From positions 1-8,662 of the forward strand of contig USNR01000044.1 in the NCBI GenBank assembly GCA_900556135.1: DNA of 8,662 nucleotides, given 5' to 3'. The stretch comes from an uncultured Clostridium sp. GTDB lineage: Bacteria > Bacillota > Clostridia > TANB77 > CAG-508. Under the pieces are notes generated by a model, which saw nothing but the letters and a program-made list of their open reading frames with translations, searched no databases and was not told where the DNA came from. Positions 1-5,549 of this stretch are shown here, piece after piece. Every line of letters starts with the position of its first letter. Within the stretch, counting starts at the first letter, position 1. Both the position numbers and the translations under genes were made by a program.

Positions 1-77
1 AATATTTGTGTGGACATTTAGGATATATAAAAATAGCAAATGTACATACATTAGAAAGATTATTATTCTACGAATAA
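1..77 (+). CDS. 3' end of a gene, possibly the DGR reverse transcriptase (partial)
   Basis: Frame 3 is open from the window edge to a TAA at 75-77 and gives 24 residues including GHLGYIKIANVHTLERLL. Composition and residue mix look protein-like, unlike the other frames here. Reverse transcriptases of diversity-generating retroelements commonly end in a short motif of the form S-Y-x-G-H-x-K-h-x-N-x-x-x-L, and this tail can be laid over it (G-H-L, K, A-N, L). A template-repeat-like block begins about 50 bases downstream in the same orientation, which supports the idea. No catalytic YxDD box is visible because the rest of the gene is outside the window. The assignment rests on a short tail plus context. 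It could also be the end of an unrelated protein. Confidence 0.45.
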   Translation, partial: YLCGHLGYIKIANVHTLERLLFYE

Positions 78-130
78 GAATTATTATAACGAATTTAGTA
101 AAATATAGGGATAAACCGAAAACTTCCAAT

Positions 131-259
131 TCTAGCAATCCTTGCACTAAACGTGGTGGCAATTACAACAACAATGGCTCGAACAATCCAGCCTCTAACC
201 GCAACAACAACAATACGACCAACAGCAACAACAACATTGGGGCACGTGTTTCACTCTAA
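131..259 (+). repeat. Putative DGR template repeat (AAC-rich, lectin-fold coding pattern)
   Basis: Read in frame from 152, this block encodes RGGNYNNNGSNN, a PAS-N-R step, runs of Asn, and ends NNNIGARVSL before TAA at 257-259. From 152 to 235, 15 of 28 codons are Asn, 11 of them AAC. RGG(S/N)(W/Y)N...R.NN...N.NIG(F/A)R is the known signature of the ligand-binding end of C-type-lectin-fold DGR target proteins. Unmutated AAC codons at nearly all variable positions are expected of the template copy (TR); a diversified variable repeat (VR) would show many substitutions. G+C is about 45% by my count, clearly above the flanks. In-frame sequence before 131 is A/T-rich and not protein-like, so this is probably a non-coding RNA template rather than a gene. 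Both ends are approximate. No VR partner is in the window; it should lie in a target gene elsewhere. Confidence 0.72.
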
Positions 260-272
260 TATTATTTCAGAT

Positions 273-303
273 TATACATTTTACGGAATGTATACAGTAA
301 AAT
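273..303 (+). other. Two mutually exclusive hairpins just after the template repeat
   Basis: TATACATT (273-280) pairs perfectly with AATGTATA (287-294) around a 6-base loop. An overlapping alternative pairs ATTTTAC (278-284) with GTAAAAT (297-303). The two cannot form together. No T-run follows, so it is not a classical terminator. Some DGRs carry a hairpin or cruciform shortly 3' of the variable repeat that helps homing; a hairpin 14 bases after the block's stop codon is reminiscent of that, but those stems are normally more G+C-rich. It could equally be a chance structure in A/T-rich DNA. Confidence 0.3.
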
Positions 304-416
304 GTTAGATATTAAAGAGGTTTATTCCTTCCTAATTTAGGTAAATATGAATCAGTAAATTATGTGCTAGTAGGCATAGAAAAAAGCTATAGCAGAATGT
401 ACATAATATACGAAAT

Positions 417-439
417 AACCAGTAGCTTTGCTACTGGTT
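417..439 (+). terminator. Perfect 10-bp inverted repeat, possible terminator upstream of the SSB-like gene
   Basis: AACCAGTAGC (417-426) and GCTACTGGTT (430-439) are exact reverse complements with a 3-base TTT loop. It is the strongest hairpin between the template repeat and the SSB-like gene and probably ends transcription coming from the left. On the + strand it is followed by AAATAATG, so there is no U-tract. On the minus strand the following bases (TTATTTC) are only slightly better. A role as a regulatory or processing stem for the retroelement RNA cannot be excluded. Confidence 0.4.
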
Positions 440-474
440 AAATAATGTATAAGGAGAAAAAGGTTTAAATTAAA

Positions 475-714
475 ATGAATAAAGTTTATTTAATAGGAGA
501 AATAGTAACAGATATAAATTTTAAATTTATAATAAATTCAAAAAATATAGCTATTGCTATGTTCAAAATAAAAACAATAAGAGATAACCAGATAATACCA
601 ATAAAATGCTATAACGAAATGGCGGATTATTTTTATAGTAAGCATAAAAAAGGCGATATTGTGATGATAGAGGGGAGTTTAGAAAACGATGCAGCAGTGA
701 TAAACTTTAGATAA
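475..714 (+). CDS. Short single-stranded-DNA-binding (SSB/OB-fold) protein
   Basis: The 79 residues open MNKVYLIGEIVTDINFKF, the usual start of SSB (MNKVxLIGxxxxDPELRx). They continue with IAIAMFKIKT for the second strand, IPIKCYNEMADYF in place of the usual IPVVAWGKLAE, and KKGDIVMIEGSLE for the conserved KGxxVxVEGxL near residues 59-69. Family members bind single-stranded DNA in replication, recombination and repair. Ordinary SSBs have a full OB fold of about 105-110 residues plus an acidic tail ending DIPF. This one stops right after INFR and has neither the last strands nor the tail, so it cannot recruit SSB partners in the usual way. The aromatic DNA-stacking residues are also sparse. 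Ribosome-site match is weak: AAGGAG at 451-456 is 18 bases from the ATG, and a poorer AAAGG lies closer. It sits between a probable DGR and aspS and may belong to an accessory element, or be a remnant. Confidence 0.75.
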   Translation: MNKVYLIGEIVTDINFKFIINSKNIAIAMFKIKTIRDNQIIPIKCYNEMADYFYSKHKKGDIVMIEGSLENDAAVINFR

Positions 715-870
715 GTTATTATATTACTTTCGACGTTGAATCATATTTATTAAGCTATGCGCTAGATAGATAATGTGATATAAAATTTAAAAAACTTAAA
801 TAATGGAAGAAAAAGGTAGTTTTTTGATGAAAAATAAAGAATAAGGAACTATAATTGATTGTAAACAGGG

Positions 871-899
871 TTGATTAATATTTTAATAGAAAATATAAT
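871..899 (+). promoter_or_regulatory. Candidate sigma-A promoter for aspS (distal)
   Basis: TTGATT (871-876) is followed after exactly 17 bases by a consensus TATAAT (894-899). Transcription would start near 906 and give a leader of about 170 bases before aspS. This is the better of two candidates because its -10 box is perfect. Confidence 0.6.
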
Positions 900-944
900 C
901 GTAACAGAAATGACGTTCAAAAACAAGAAAAATGTCACAAACTA

Positions 945-973
945 TGGACTTTTGCTGAAAAAGAGTATACAAT
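945..973 (+). promoter_or_regulatory. Candidate sigma-A promoter for aspS (proximal)
   Basis: TGGACT (945-950), four of six matches to the -35 consensus, is followed after 17 bases by TACAAT (968-973), five of six matches. The start would be near 980 and the leader about 100 bases long. It may be a second promoter or a chance match. Confidence 0.35.
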
Positions 974-1061
974 AGATACTAGTTTTTATTTGTGTTTTGA
1001 AAAAAATATGGTTAGAAAAATGTTTTGAAATTACATTTCTAAAAACTATGTTTTTACATTA

Positions 1062-1068
1062 AGGAAGG
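1062..1068 (+). promoter_or_regulatory. Ribosome binding site that decides the aspS start
   Basis: AGGAAGG at 1062-1068 ends one base before the ATG at 1070 but ten bases before the in-frame ATG at 1079. Only the second spacing suits initiation, so translation should start at 1079. Confidence 0.7.
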
Positions 1069-1078
1069 AATGAATAAA

Positions 1079-2842
1079 ATGACAAATGAATATAGAACAA
1101 ATAATTGTGGAGAGTTAAGTTTGAAAGACGTTGGCAGTGAGGTTAGGCTTGCTGGTTGGGTACAAAGAATTAGAAATCTTGGAGGAATGACTTTTATAGA
1201 TTTAAGGGATCAATATGGAATTACTCAAATTGTTGTTGCTTCTGATGAACAGAAAAAAGCTATGGAGGATGTATGCACAGAATGTGTTATTTCTGTGGAT
1301 GGAGTAGTGGTTGAGCGTTCTAGTAAAAACAGTAAAATGGCAACTGGTGATATTGAAGTGGAAGCTAAAAGTATTACTATTTTAGGAGAATGTGAGAAAA
1401 CTCTTCCATTTGAAATTAATTCAGAGAAGGCTGATATTAGTCAGGTTAGAGAGGATTTAAGATTAGAATATAGATATTTAGATTTGCGTAACGACAAAAT
1501 TCATAATAATATTTTACTTCGTTCTAAAATAATGAAAACATTAAGAAGTAAAATGGATGAACTTGGTTTTGCAGAGATACAAACACCTATACTTGCTAAT
1601 TCTTCTCCAGAAGGAGCTAGAGACTTCTTAGTACCTAGTAGATTACATCCTGGAGAGTTTTATGCTCTTCCTCAAGCACCTCAACAGTTTAAGCAATTGC
1701 TTATGATTTCTGGATTTGATAAATATTATCAAATAGCACCATGTTTTAGAGATGAGGACCCAAGAGCAGATAGAGCACCTGGAGAGTTTTATCAATTAGA
1801 TTTTGAGATGTCTTTTGCTACACAAGAAGATGTTTTTAATGTTATAGAAAAGGTTATTCCAGCAACTTTTAAGGAACATACAAATTGGAAAGTTGATGAA
1901 GGTCCAATTGTAAGGATTCCATATAAAGAGGCTATGGAAAAATACGGAATTGATAAACCTGATTTAAGAAATCCATTAATAATTCAGGATGTTACAGAAG
2001 TGTTTAAAAATACAGAGTTTAATGCTTTTAAAGATAAAACTATAAAGGCTATAGTAGTTCCAGAAGGTGCTAGTCAAGGTAGAAAGTTTTTCGATAATAT
2101 GACTGAATTTGCTGTAGATAATTTAGGAGCAAAAGGTTTAGCTTGGACGAAGATTGATGAAAACAATATGGCACAAGGTGGAATTGCAAAATTTGTTTCA
2201 GAGGATATTTTAACACAATTAGAAGAAAAATTTGGAGCTAAAAAAGGAGATAGCATATTCTTCATAGCAGATAAATTAGAAACAGCTCAAAAGATTGCTG
2301 GACAGGTTAGAATAGAACTTGGAAATAGATTAGACTTGTTAGAAAAGAATGTATATAGATTTTGCTTTATAGTAGATTTTCCAATGTACGAGTATAATGA
2401 AGATGAAGGTAAAATTGATTTTAATCACAACCCATTTTCTATGCCACAAGGTGGTATGGAAGCGCTAGAAAACAAAGATCCATTAGATATAGTTGCATAT
2501 CAATTTGACTTAGTATGTAATGGATACGAGATGGCATCAGGAGCTGTGAGAAATCATAATCCAAAGCTTATGGTCAAAGCATTTGAAATAGCTGGATATT
2601 CAGAAAAAACAGTAGAAGAAAAATTTGGAGCTTTATATAAAGCCTTTAAATATGGAACACCACCACATGCTGGTGCAGCACCTGGATTGGATAGAATGGT
2701 AATGCTTATTGCAGATTCTCAAAATATTAGAGAGGTAATAGCTTTCCCTAAAAACAAAAAGGCAAGAGATGTAATGATGAATGCTCCAAGTAGAGTTGAA
2801 GAGCAACAATTAAAAGATGTTCACATCAAATTAGACGAATAG
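1079..2842 (+). CDS. aspS: Aspartyl-tRNA synthetase
   Basis: Cytoplasmic class II synthetase that charges tRNA with aspartate. The 587 residues match the usual bacterial length. An N-terminal OB-fold anticodon-binding domain (GWVQRIRNLGG...FIDLRDQYG, about 25-47) is followed by YRYLDLR (131-137), the flipping-loop region SSPEGARDFLVPSR (175-188), motif 2 FRDEDPRADR (223-232), the bacterial GAD insertion (about 300-410) and motif 3 GLDRMVML (536-543) with NIREVIAFPKN. Several signatures (PGEFYQLDFEMSF, FNHNPFSMPQGGMEAL, YQFDLVCNGYEMASGAVRNH) resemble the alphaproteobacterial type more than the E. coli type (PEFTQIDxE). In the anticodon domain the residue after RN is Leu, as in the tRNA-Asp-specific E. 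coli enzyme, rather than the His seen in some non-discriminating ones; that inference is weak. The start is M4 of the longest open frame because of ribosome-site spacing. It is probably co-transcribed with the small gene that follows. Confidence 0.97.
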   Translation: MTNEYRTNNCGELSLKDVGSEVRLAGWVQRIRNLGGMTFIDLRDQYGITQIVVASDEQKKAMEDVCTECVISVDGVVVERSSKNSKMATGDIEVEAKSITILGECEKTLPFEINSEKADISQVREDLRLEYRYLDLRNDKIHNNILLRSKIMKTLRSKMDELGFAEIQTPILANSSPEGARDFLVPSRLHPGEFYALPQAPQQFKQLLMISGFDKYYQIAPCFRDEDPRADRAPGEFYQLDFEMSFATQEDVFNVIEKVIPATFKEHTNWKVDEGPIVRIPYKEAMEKYGIDKPDLRNPLIIQDVTEVFKNTEFNAFKDKTIKAIVVPEGASQGRKFFDNMTEFAVDNLGAKGLAWTKIDENNMAQGGIAKFVSEDILTQLEEKFGAKKGDSIFFIADKLETAQKIAGQVRIELGNRLDLLEKNVYRFCFIVDFPMYEYNEDEGKIDFNHNPFSMPQGGMEALENKDPLDIVAYQFDLVCNGYEMASGAVRNHNPKLMVKAFEIAGYSEKTVEEKFGALYKAFKYGTPPHAGAAPGLDRMVMLIADSQNIREVIAFPKNKKARDVMMNAPSRVEEQQLKDVHIKLDE

Positions 2843-2873
2843 TTTAAATCTTTAAAGAAAAGCAGGTGATTTT

Positions 2874-3092
2874 ATGGAGAATGAACAAACGCTTGCAATA
2901 ATATTAGAAAATTTAAACGAAAAAATAGAAGAAGTAATAAAAGAAGAAAAAGAGATAAAGCAAAAGATAAGTGTTATAATGAGAAAATTGGATAGAGTTT
3001 TAGAGTATAACGAAATTGATGATATGAGAAACACTATTTTTAATAATCAATTAAGTTTACTACAAAAGAGAATGGCTAAACTTGAAAAATAA
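2874..3092 (+). CDS. Small charged coiled-coil protein of unknown function
   Basis: I do not recognise a family. The 72 residues are mostly Glu, Lys, Ile and Leu with hydrophobics spaced in heptads (LAIILENLNEKIEEVIKEE and a second run ending LLQKRMAKLEK), so one or two long coiled-coil helices are likely. There is no signal peptide, membrane segment or cysteine. It starts 31 bases after aspS with a reasonable ribosome site (AGGTGA at 2864-2869, 4 bases before ATG) and stops before the terminator at 3139, so it is probably the last gene of the aspS transcript. The clear ribosome site and protein-like composition argue that it is real. The open frame on the opposite strand is its shadow. Confidence 0.7.
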   Translation: MENEQTLAIILENLNEKIEEVIKEEKEIKQKISVIMRKLDRVLEYNEIDDMRNTIFNNQLSLLQKRMAKLEK

Positions 3093-3138
3093 TAGGAATA
3101 ATTAAATAAAATAGTATATTGGGAATGATACATAATGA

Positions 3139-3167
3139 AGTCCAGAGCAGAAATGTTCTGGACTTTT
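3139..3167 (+). terminator. Rho-independent terminator of the aspS unit
   Basis: AGTCCAGAGCA (3139-3149) pairs with TGTTCTGGACT (3154-3164) through 11 base pairs including one G-T, closed by a GAAA tetraloop. TTTT (3164-3167) follows. The T-run is short but the stem is strong, and a fresh promoter begins 22 bases later. Confidence 0.75.
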
Positions 3168-3188
3168 GGAAAAAATGAAAGAAAGCTA

Positions 3189-3217
3189 TTGAAAAAAAGC
3201 CAATATAAAGGTACAAT
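3189..3217 (+). promoter_or_regulatory. Sigma-A promoter of murT-gatD
   Basis: TTGAAA (3189-3194), a 17-base spacer and TACAAT (3212-3217), each box five of six matches to consensus. It lies just after the aspS-unit terminator and about 50 bases before murT, so the start point would be near 3224. Confidence 0.75.
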
Positions 3218-3267
3218 ATAAAAAAATTCAATTTTTAAATATGCGTTAGGGAGGAATATAACAAAAA

Positions 3268-4650
3268 ATGAAGAAAAACTTTAGATTTTATACGGCATTA
3301 TATATGGCAAAATGTGCAAGACTAGCAATAAAACTGCTACACAAAAATGCCTCTAACTTTCCAGGAAAATTAGCACTAAAAATTTGTCCTGATTTTTTAG
3401 GAAGAATAGACAAGCCTAAAACAATAATTGCTGTGACAGGTACAAACGGAAAAACTACAGTATGTAATATGATTGAAGATGTACTAAGAGATAATGGCTA
3501 TAAATTTTTAGATAATAAGTTAGGTTCAAATACAAATTCAGGGATTGCATCATCTTTGATAAAAGGTGCAACTTTAACGGGAAAAGCAAAATATGATTTG
3601 GCAGTATTTGAAATTGATGAAAGAAGTGCTCCTAGGATTTATCCATATTTAGAACCAACATATCTAGTATGTACAAACTTATTTAGAGATTCTATTATGA
3701 GAAATGCGCATACAGAATTTATTTCAAATATATTAGACACAAACATTCCTAAAGGAACAAAGCTTATATTAAATGGAGATGATTTGATAGTAAGTAATTT
3801 AGCTAAAGCAAATGACAGAGTTTACTTTGGAATTGATAGACTAAAAACAGATACAGATACTTGCGAAAACATTGTAAGAGATATTATAGTTTGTCCTAAA
3901 TGTGATTCAAAATTAGAATATGATTTTGTTAGATATCATCATATTGGAAGAGCTCATTGCCCAAATTGTGATTTTGAATCACCAGAAATTAATTACGAAG
4001 TTGTAGATGTAGACTTGAAAAACATGAAAATGGTTTTAAGAGTAAATAAAGGTGAAGAAGAGACATATGACTTAATTAGCAACAACATCATAAATGTTTA
4101 TAATATGTTGGCTGCAATATCTGCACTTAAAGAGTTGGGATTATCGGCTAAAACAATAAATGAAACTTTAAGAAAAGAAAAAATTGTAGAAACAAGGTTT
4201 AGTAAAGAAACAATAGAGGGTGTTGAGGTTATAACTCACTTGGCTAAAGGGCTAAATCCTATAGCATGTTCTAGAGCGATTGATTATGCAAGAAGAGAAG
4301 AAGGCAACAAAGCTGTTATATTGATATTAGATGACCTTCATATTGCAAAAGAAGGTAGTGAAAATATAACATGGCAGTATGAAACTGATTATGAATTATT
4401 GAATGATGATAGTATAAAACAGATTCTAGTGGCTGGACCACGATATTTAGACAGCAAAGTTAGATTACTTATAGCTGGAATTCCAGAAGATAAAATTGTT
4501 GCTCAAAGAGATGAAATGGCATTTGTAGACAATTTGAAATTGGAAGGAATTGATAAGGTGTTTATTTTACATGATTTATATTCATTAGAAGAAACAGCTA
4601 AAATAAAAGAAAAAGTTGAAAAGCTGATAAAGGAATATAAGGGTTTATAG
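3268..4650 (+). CDS. murT: MurT-like ligase subunit (lipid II isoglutaminyl synthase)
   Basis: MurT is the ATP-using Mur-ligase-like subunit that, with GatD, converts D-Glu of the lipid II stem peptide to D-isoglutamine on the inner membrane face. The 460 residues show the family's N-terminal helix (LYMAKCARLAIKLL), FPGKLALKI, the Mur ATP P-loop TGTNGKTT (57-64), a zinc ribbon with CPKC (209-212) and CPNC (231-234) that marks MurT, YNMLAAISAL (278-287), and a C-terminal DUF1727-type domain. That last domain is divergent. The stretch usually read as NPAG is NPIA; DGRDVSW-x-W-D-x-DFE reads EGSENITWQYETDYE (about 362-376); and the usual LPTYTA near the end is not present. AGGGAGG (3248-3254) lies 13 bases before the ATG. 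gatD follows after 43 bases, as a two-gene operon. The family call is firm, while the exact substrate is less sure given the partner's missing residues. Confidence 0.88.
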   Translation: MKKNFRFYTALYMAKCARLAIKLLHKNASNFPGKLALKICPDFLGRIDKPKTIIAVTGTNGKTTVCNMIEDVLRDNGYKFLDNKLGSNTNSGIASSLIKGATLTGKAKYDLAVFEIDERSAPRIYPYLEPTYLVCTNLFRDSIMRNAHTEFISNILDTNIPKGTKLILNGDDLIVSNLAKANDRVYFGIDRLKTDTDTCENIVRDIIVCPKCDSKLEYDFVRYHHIGRAHCPNCDFESPEINYEVVDVDLKNMKMVLRVNKGEEETYDLISNNIINVYNMLAAISALKELGLSAKTINETLRKEKIVETRFSKETIEGVEVITHLAKGLNPIACSRAIDYARREEGNKAVILILDDLHIAKEGSENITWQYETDYELLNDDSIKQILVAGPRYLDSKVRLLIAGIPEDKIVAQRDEMAFVDNLKLEGIDKVFILHDLYSLEETAKIKEKVEKLIKEYKGL

Positions 4651-4693
4651 GTTAATCCCAAAAAACTTAAATATAAAAATAAGGAAAATAATA

Positions 4694-5407
4694 ATGGAAA
4701 AAGATTTGAAAATAGAAATACTATTCCCAGAATTTTGCAATTTGTTTGCAGATAGTCAAAATATGAGATATTTAAAACAATGTATTCCAGAAGCAACATT
4801 TATAGAAACTTCATTTAATGAAGAACCTAAATTTGTAAGTGAGAAAATAAATCTGATTTATTTAGGTGCAATGACAGAAAAAATGCAAGAGAAGGTAATA
4901 GCAAAATTAAAAAAATATAAATCAAAAATAGAAGAACTTATAGAACAAAATACAATATTTCTATTCACGGGAAATAGTTTAGAAGTAATGGGAGAATATA
5001 TAGAAAATGAAGATGGCTCTAAAATAGAAGGATTAGGAATATTCAAAGTGTATGCTAAAAGAGATATGTTACATAGGCATAATAGTTTCTTTATTGGCGA
5101 TTTTGAAGGAATAGAGATTGTAGGATTTAAGAGTCAATTTACAATGATGTATGGAGAAAATGAGAATAGCTATTTTTCAAAAGTTGAAAAAGGTATAGGC
5201 ATAAATAAAGATTCTAAGTACGAAGGAATCCGAAAAAATAACTTTTTAGGAACATATTTATTAGGACCAATATTAATATTAAATCCTGAATTTACAAAGA
5301 AATTATTAAATAAAATGGGAATAGAAAAACCAACACTTGCTTTTGAAAAAGAAGTTGAAGAAGCATACAAGCAAAGATTAAAAGAATTTAAAGAGATAAA
5401 AGAGTAG
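4694..5407 (+). CDS. gatD: GatD-like glutamine amidotransferase subunit lacking the catalytic Cys and His
   Basis: GatD normally hydrolyses glutamine and passes ammonia to MurT. The 237 residues match family length and follow it throughout: ILFPEFCNLFADSQNMRYL (10-27) for LYPDLMNLYGDRGNIxxL, LIYLGAMTEKMQ (54-65) for the GGGSDREQ region, DGSKIEGLGIFKVY (107-120), VGFKSQF (143-149), EGIRKNNFLGTYLLGPILILNP (177-198). The nucleophile elbow, usually VCGGYQLLG, reads FTGNSLEVMG (91-100) with no Cys. The catalytic His in GTYLHGP is Leu190 in GTYLLGP. The GFENH motif is also changed. Glutaminase activity by the Cys-His mechanism is therefore not expected. The reading frame is intact and the ribosome site is good (AAGGA at 4681-4685, 8 bases before ATG), so it looks maintained, not decayed. 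It may be structural or regulatory for MurT, with free ammonia as nitrogen source. Confidence 0.82.
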   Translation: MEKDLKIEILFPEFCNLFADSQNMRYLKQCIPEATFIETSFNEEPKFVSEKINLIYLGAMTEKMQEKVIAKLKKYKSKIEELIEQNTIFLFTGNSLEVMGEYIENEDGSKIEGLGIFKVYAKRDMLHRHNSFFIGDFEGIEIVGFKSQFTMMYGENENSYFSKVEKGIGINKDSKYEGIRKNNFLGTYLLGPILILNPEFTKKLLNKMGIEKPTLAFEKEVEEAYKQRLKEFKEIKE

Positions 5408-5417
5408 AAAAATGGAG

Positions 5418-5459
5418 ACACCACTGATTGGCTGAAATTTTTTAGCCAGTTAGGGGTGT
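5418..5459 (+). terminator. Long imperfect hairpin after gatD, probable terminator
   Basis: ACACC (5418-5422) pairs with GGTGT (5455-5459), CTGAT (5424-5428) with GTTAG (5449-5453), and TGGCTGAA (5429-5436) with TTTAGCCA (5441-5448), around an ATTT loop with a single A-G mismatch. About 18 pairs form in all. The downstream bases (TCTGTTGGTT) make only a poor U-tract. It separates the gatD stop from the next promoter, so ending murT-gatD transcription is the likely job. Confidence 0.55.
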
Positions 5460-5480
5460 TCTGTTGGTTATTTAAAACTA

Positions 5481-5509
5481 TTGCAATTATTGCCATTATG
5501 TGATATAAA
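5481..5509 (+). promoter_or_regulatory. Promoter of the rlmN-prpC-prkC operon
   Basis: TTGCAA (5481-5486), 17 bases, then TATAAA (5504-5509) preceded by TGA, which makes an extended -10 (TGnTATAAA). The start would be near 5516, leaving a leader of about 34 bases before rlmN. The -35 box coincides with a TTG that would be the start of the longest open frame, which argues against using that start. Confidence 0.65.
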
Positions 5510-5549
5510 TAAAAGGACAAATTATAAGAAAGAGAAATGTAAGTTTATT

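Larger units (their letters stand above)
715..1069. other. Non-coding interval between the SSB-like gene and aspS
   Basis: This A/T-rich stretch holds two candidate sigma-A promoters for aspS (listed separately) and otherwise little that I can support. I see no tRNA, no T-box leader (the AGGGTGGNACC element is absent) and no convincing terminator after the SSB-like gene. A start-less open frame at 879-1028 looks faintly protein-like (it includes KLWTFAEKEYTID). It overlaps both promoters and has no ribosome site, so at most it is a decayed remnant. Confidence 0.5.

Noticed and set aside
8..259. An 83-residue protein starting at 8 and ending VSL
   Set aside because: The first 40 or so residues are translated A/T-rich DNA overlapping another, more protein-like tail. 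Only the last part has meaning, and that is better explained as a retroelement template repeat than as an expressed gene.
131..259. The AAC-rich block as a variable repeat or as a simple microsatellite
   Set aside because: Variable positions are still almost all Asn and there is no target protein in frame upstream, so a template fits better than a variable repeat. The ordered RGG...NIGARVSL frame is not expected of a trinucleotide repeat.
879..1028. Open frame including KLWTFAEKEYTID before aspS
   Set aside because: No start codon near its beginning, no ribosome site, and it overlaps both candidate aspS promoters. At most it is a remnant.
900..1078. T-box riboswitch in the aspS leader
   Set aside because: The leader lacks the AGGGTGGNACC antiterminator element and a terminator hairpin.
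1070..1078. aspS start at the ATG at 1070
   Set aside because: The ribosome site ends one base before it, which is too close; the ATG at 1079 has normal spacing.
2074..2265. Minus-strand open frames inside aspS, murT, gatD, rlmN, prpC and prkC
   Set aside because: All lie opposite strongly recognisable genes, are rich in Ser, Phe, Ile and Leu as expected of antisense to A-rich coding DNA, and show no domain.
5481..5549. N-terminal extension of RlmN from the TTG at 5481
   Set aside because: That codon lies in the -35 box of a good promoter, and the added residues do not resemble RlmN.
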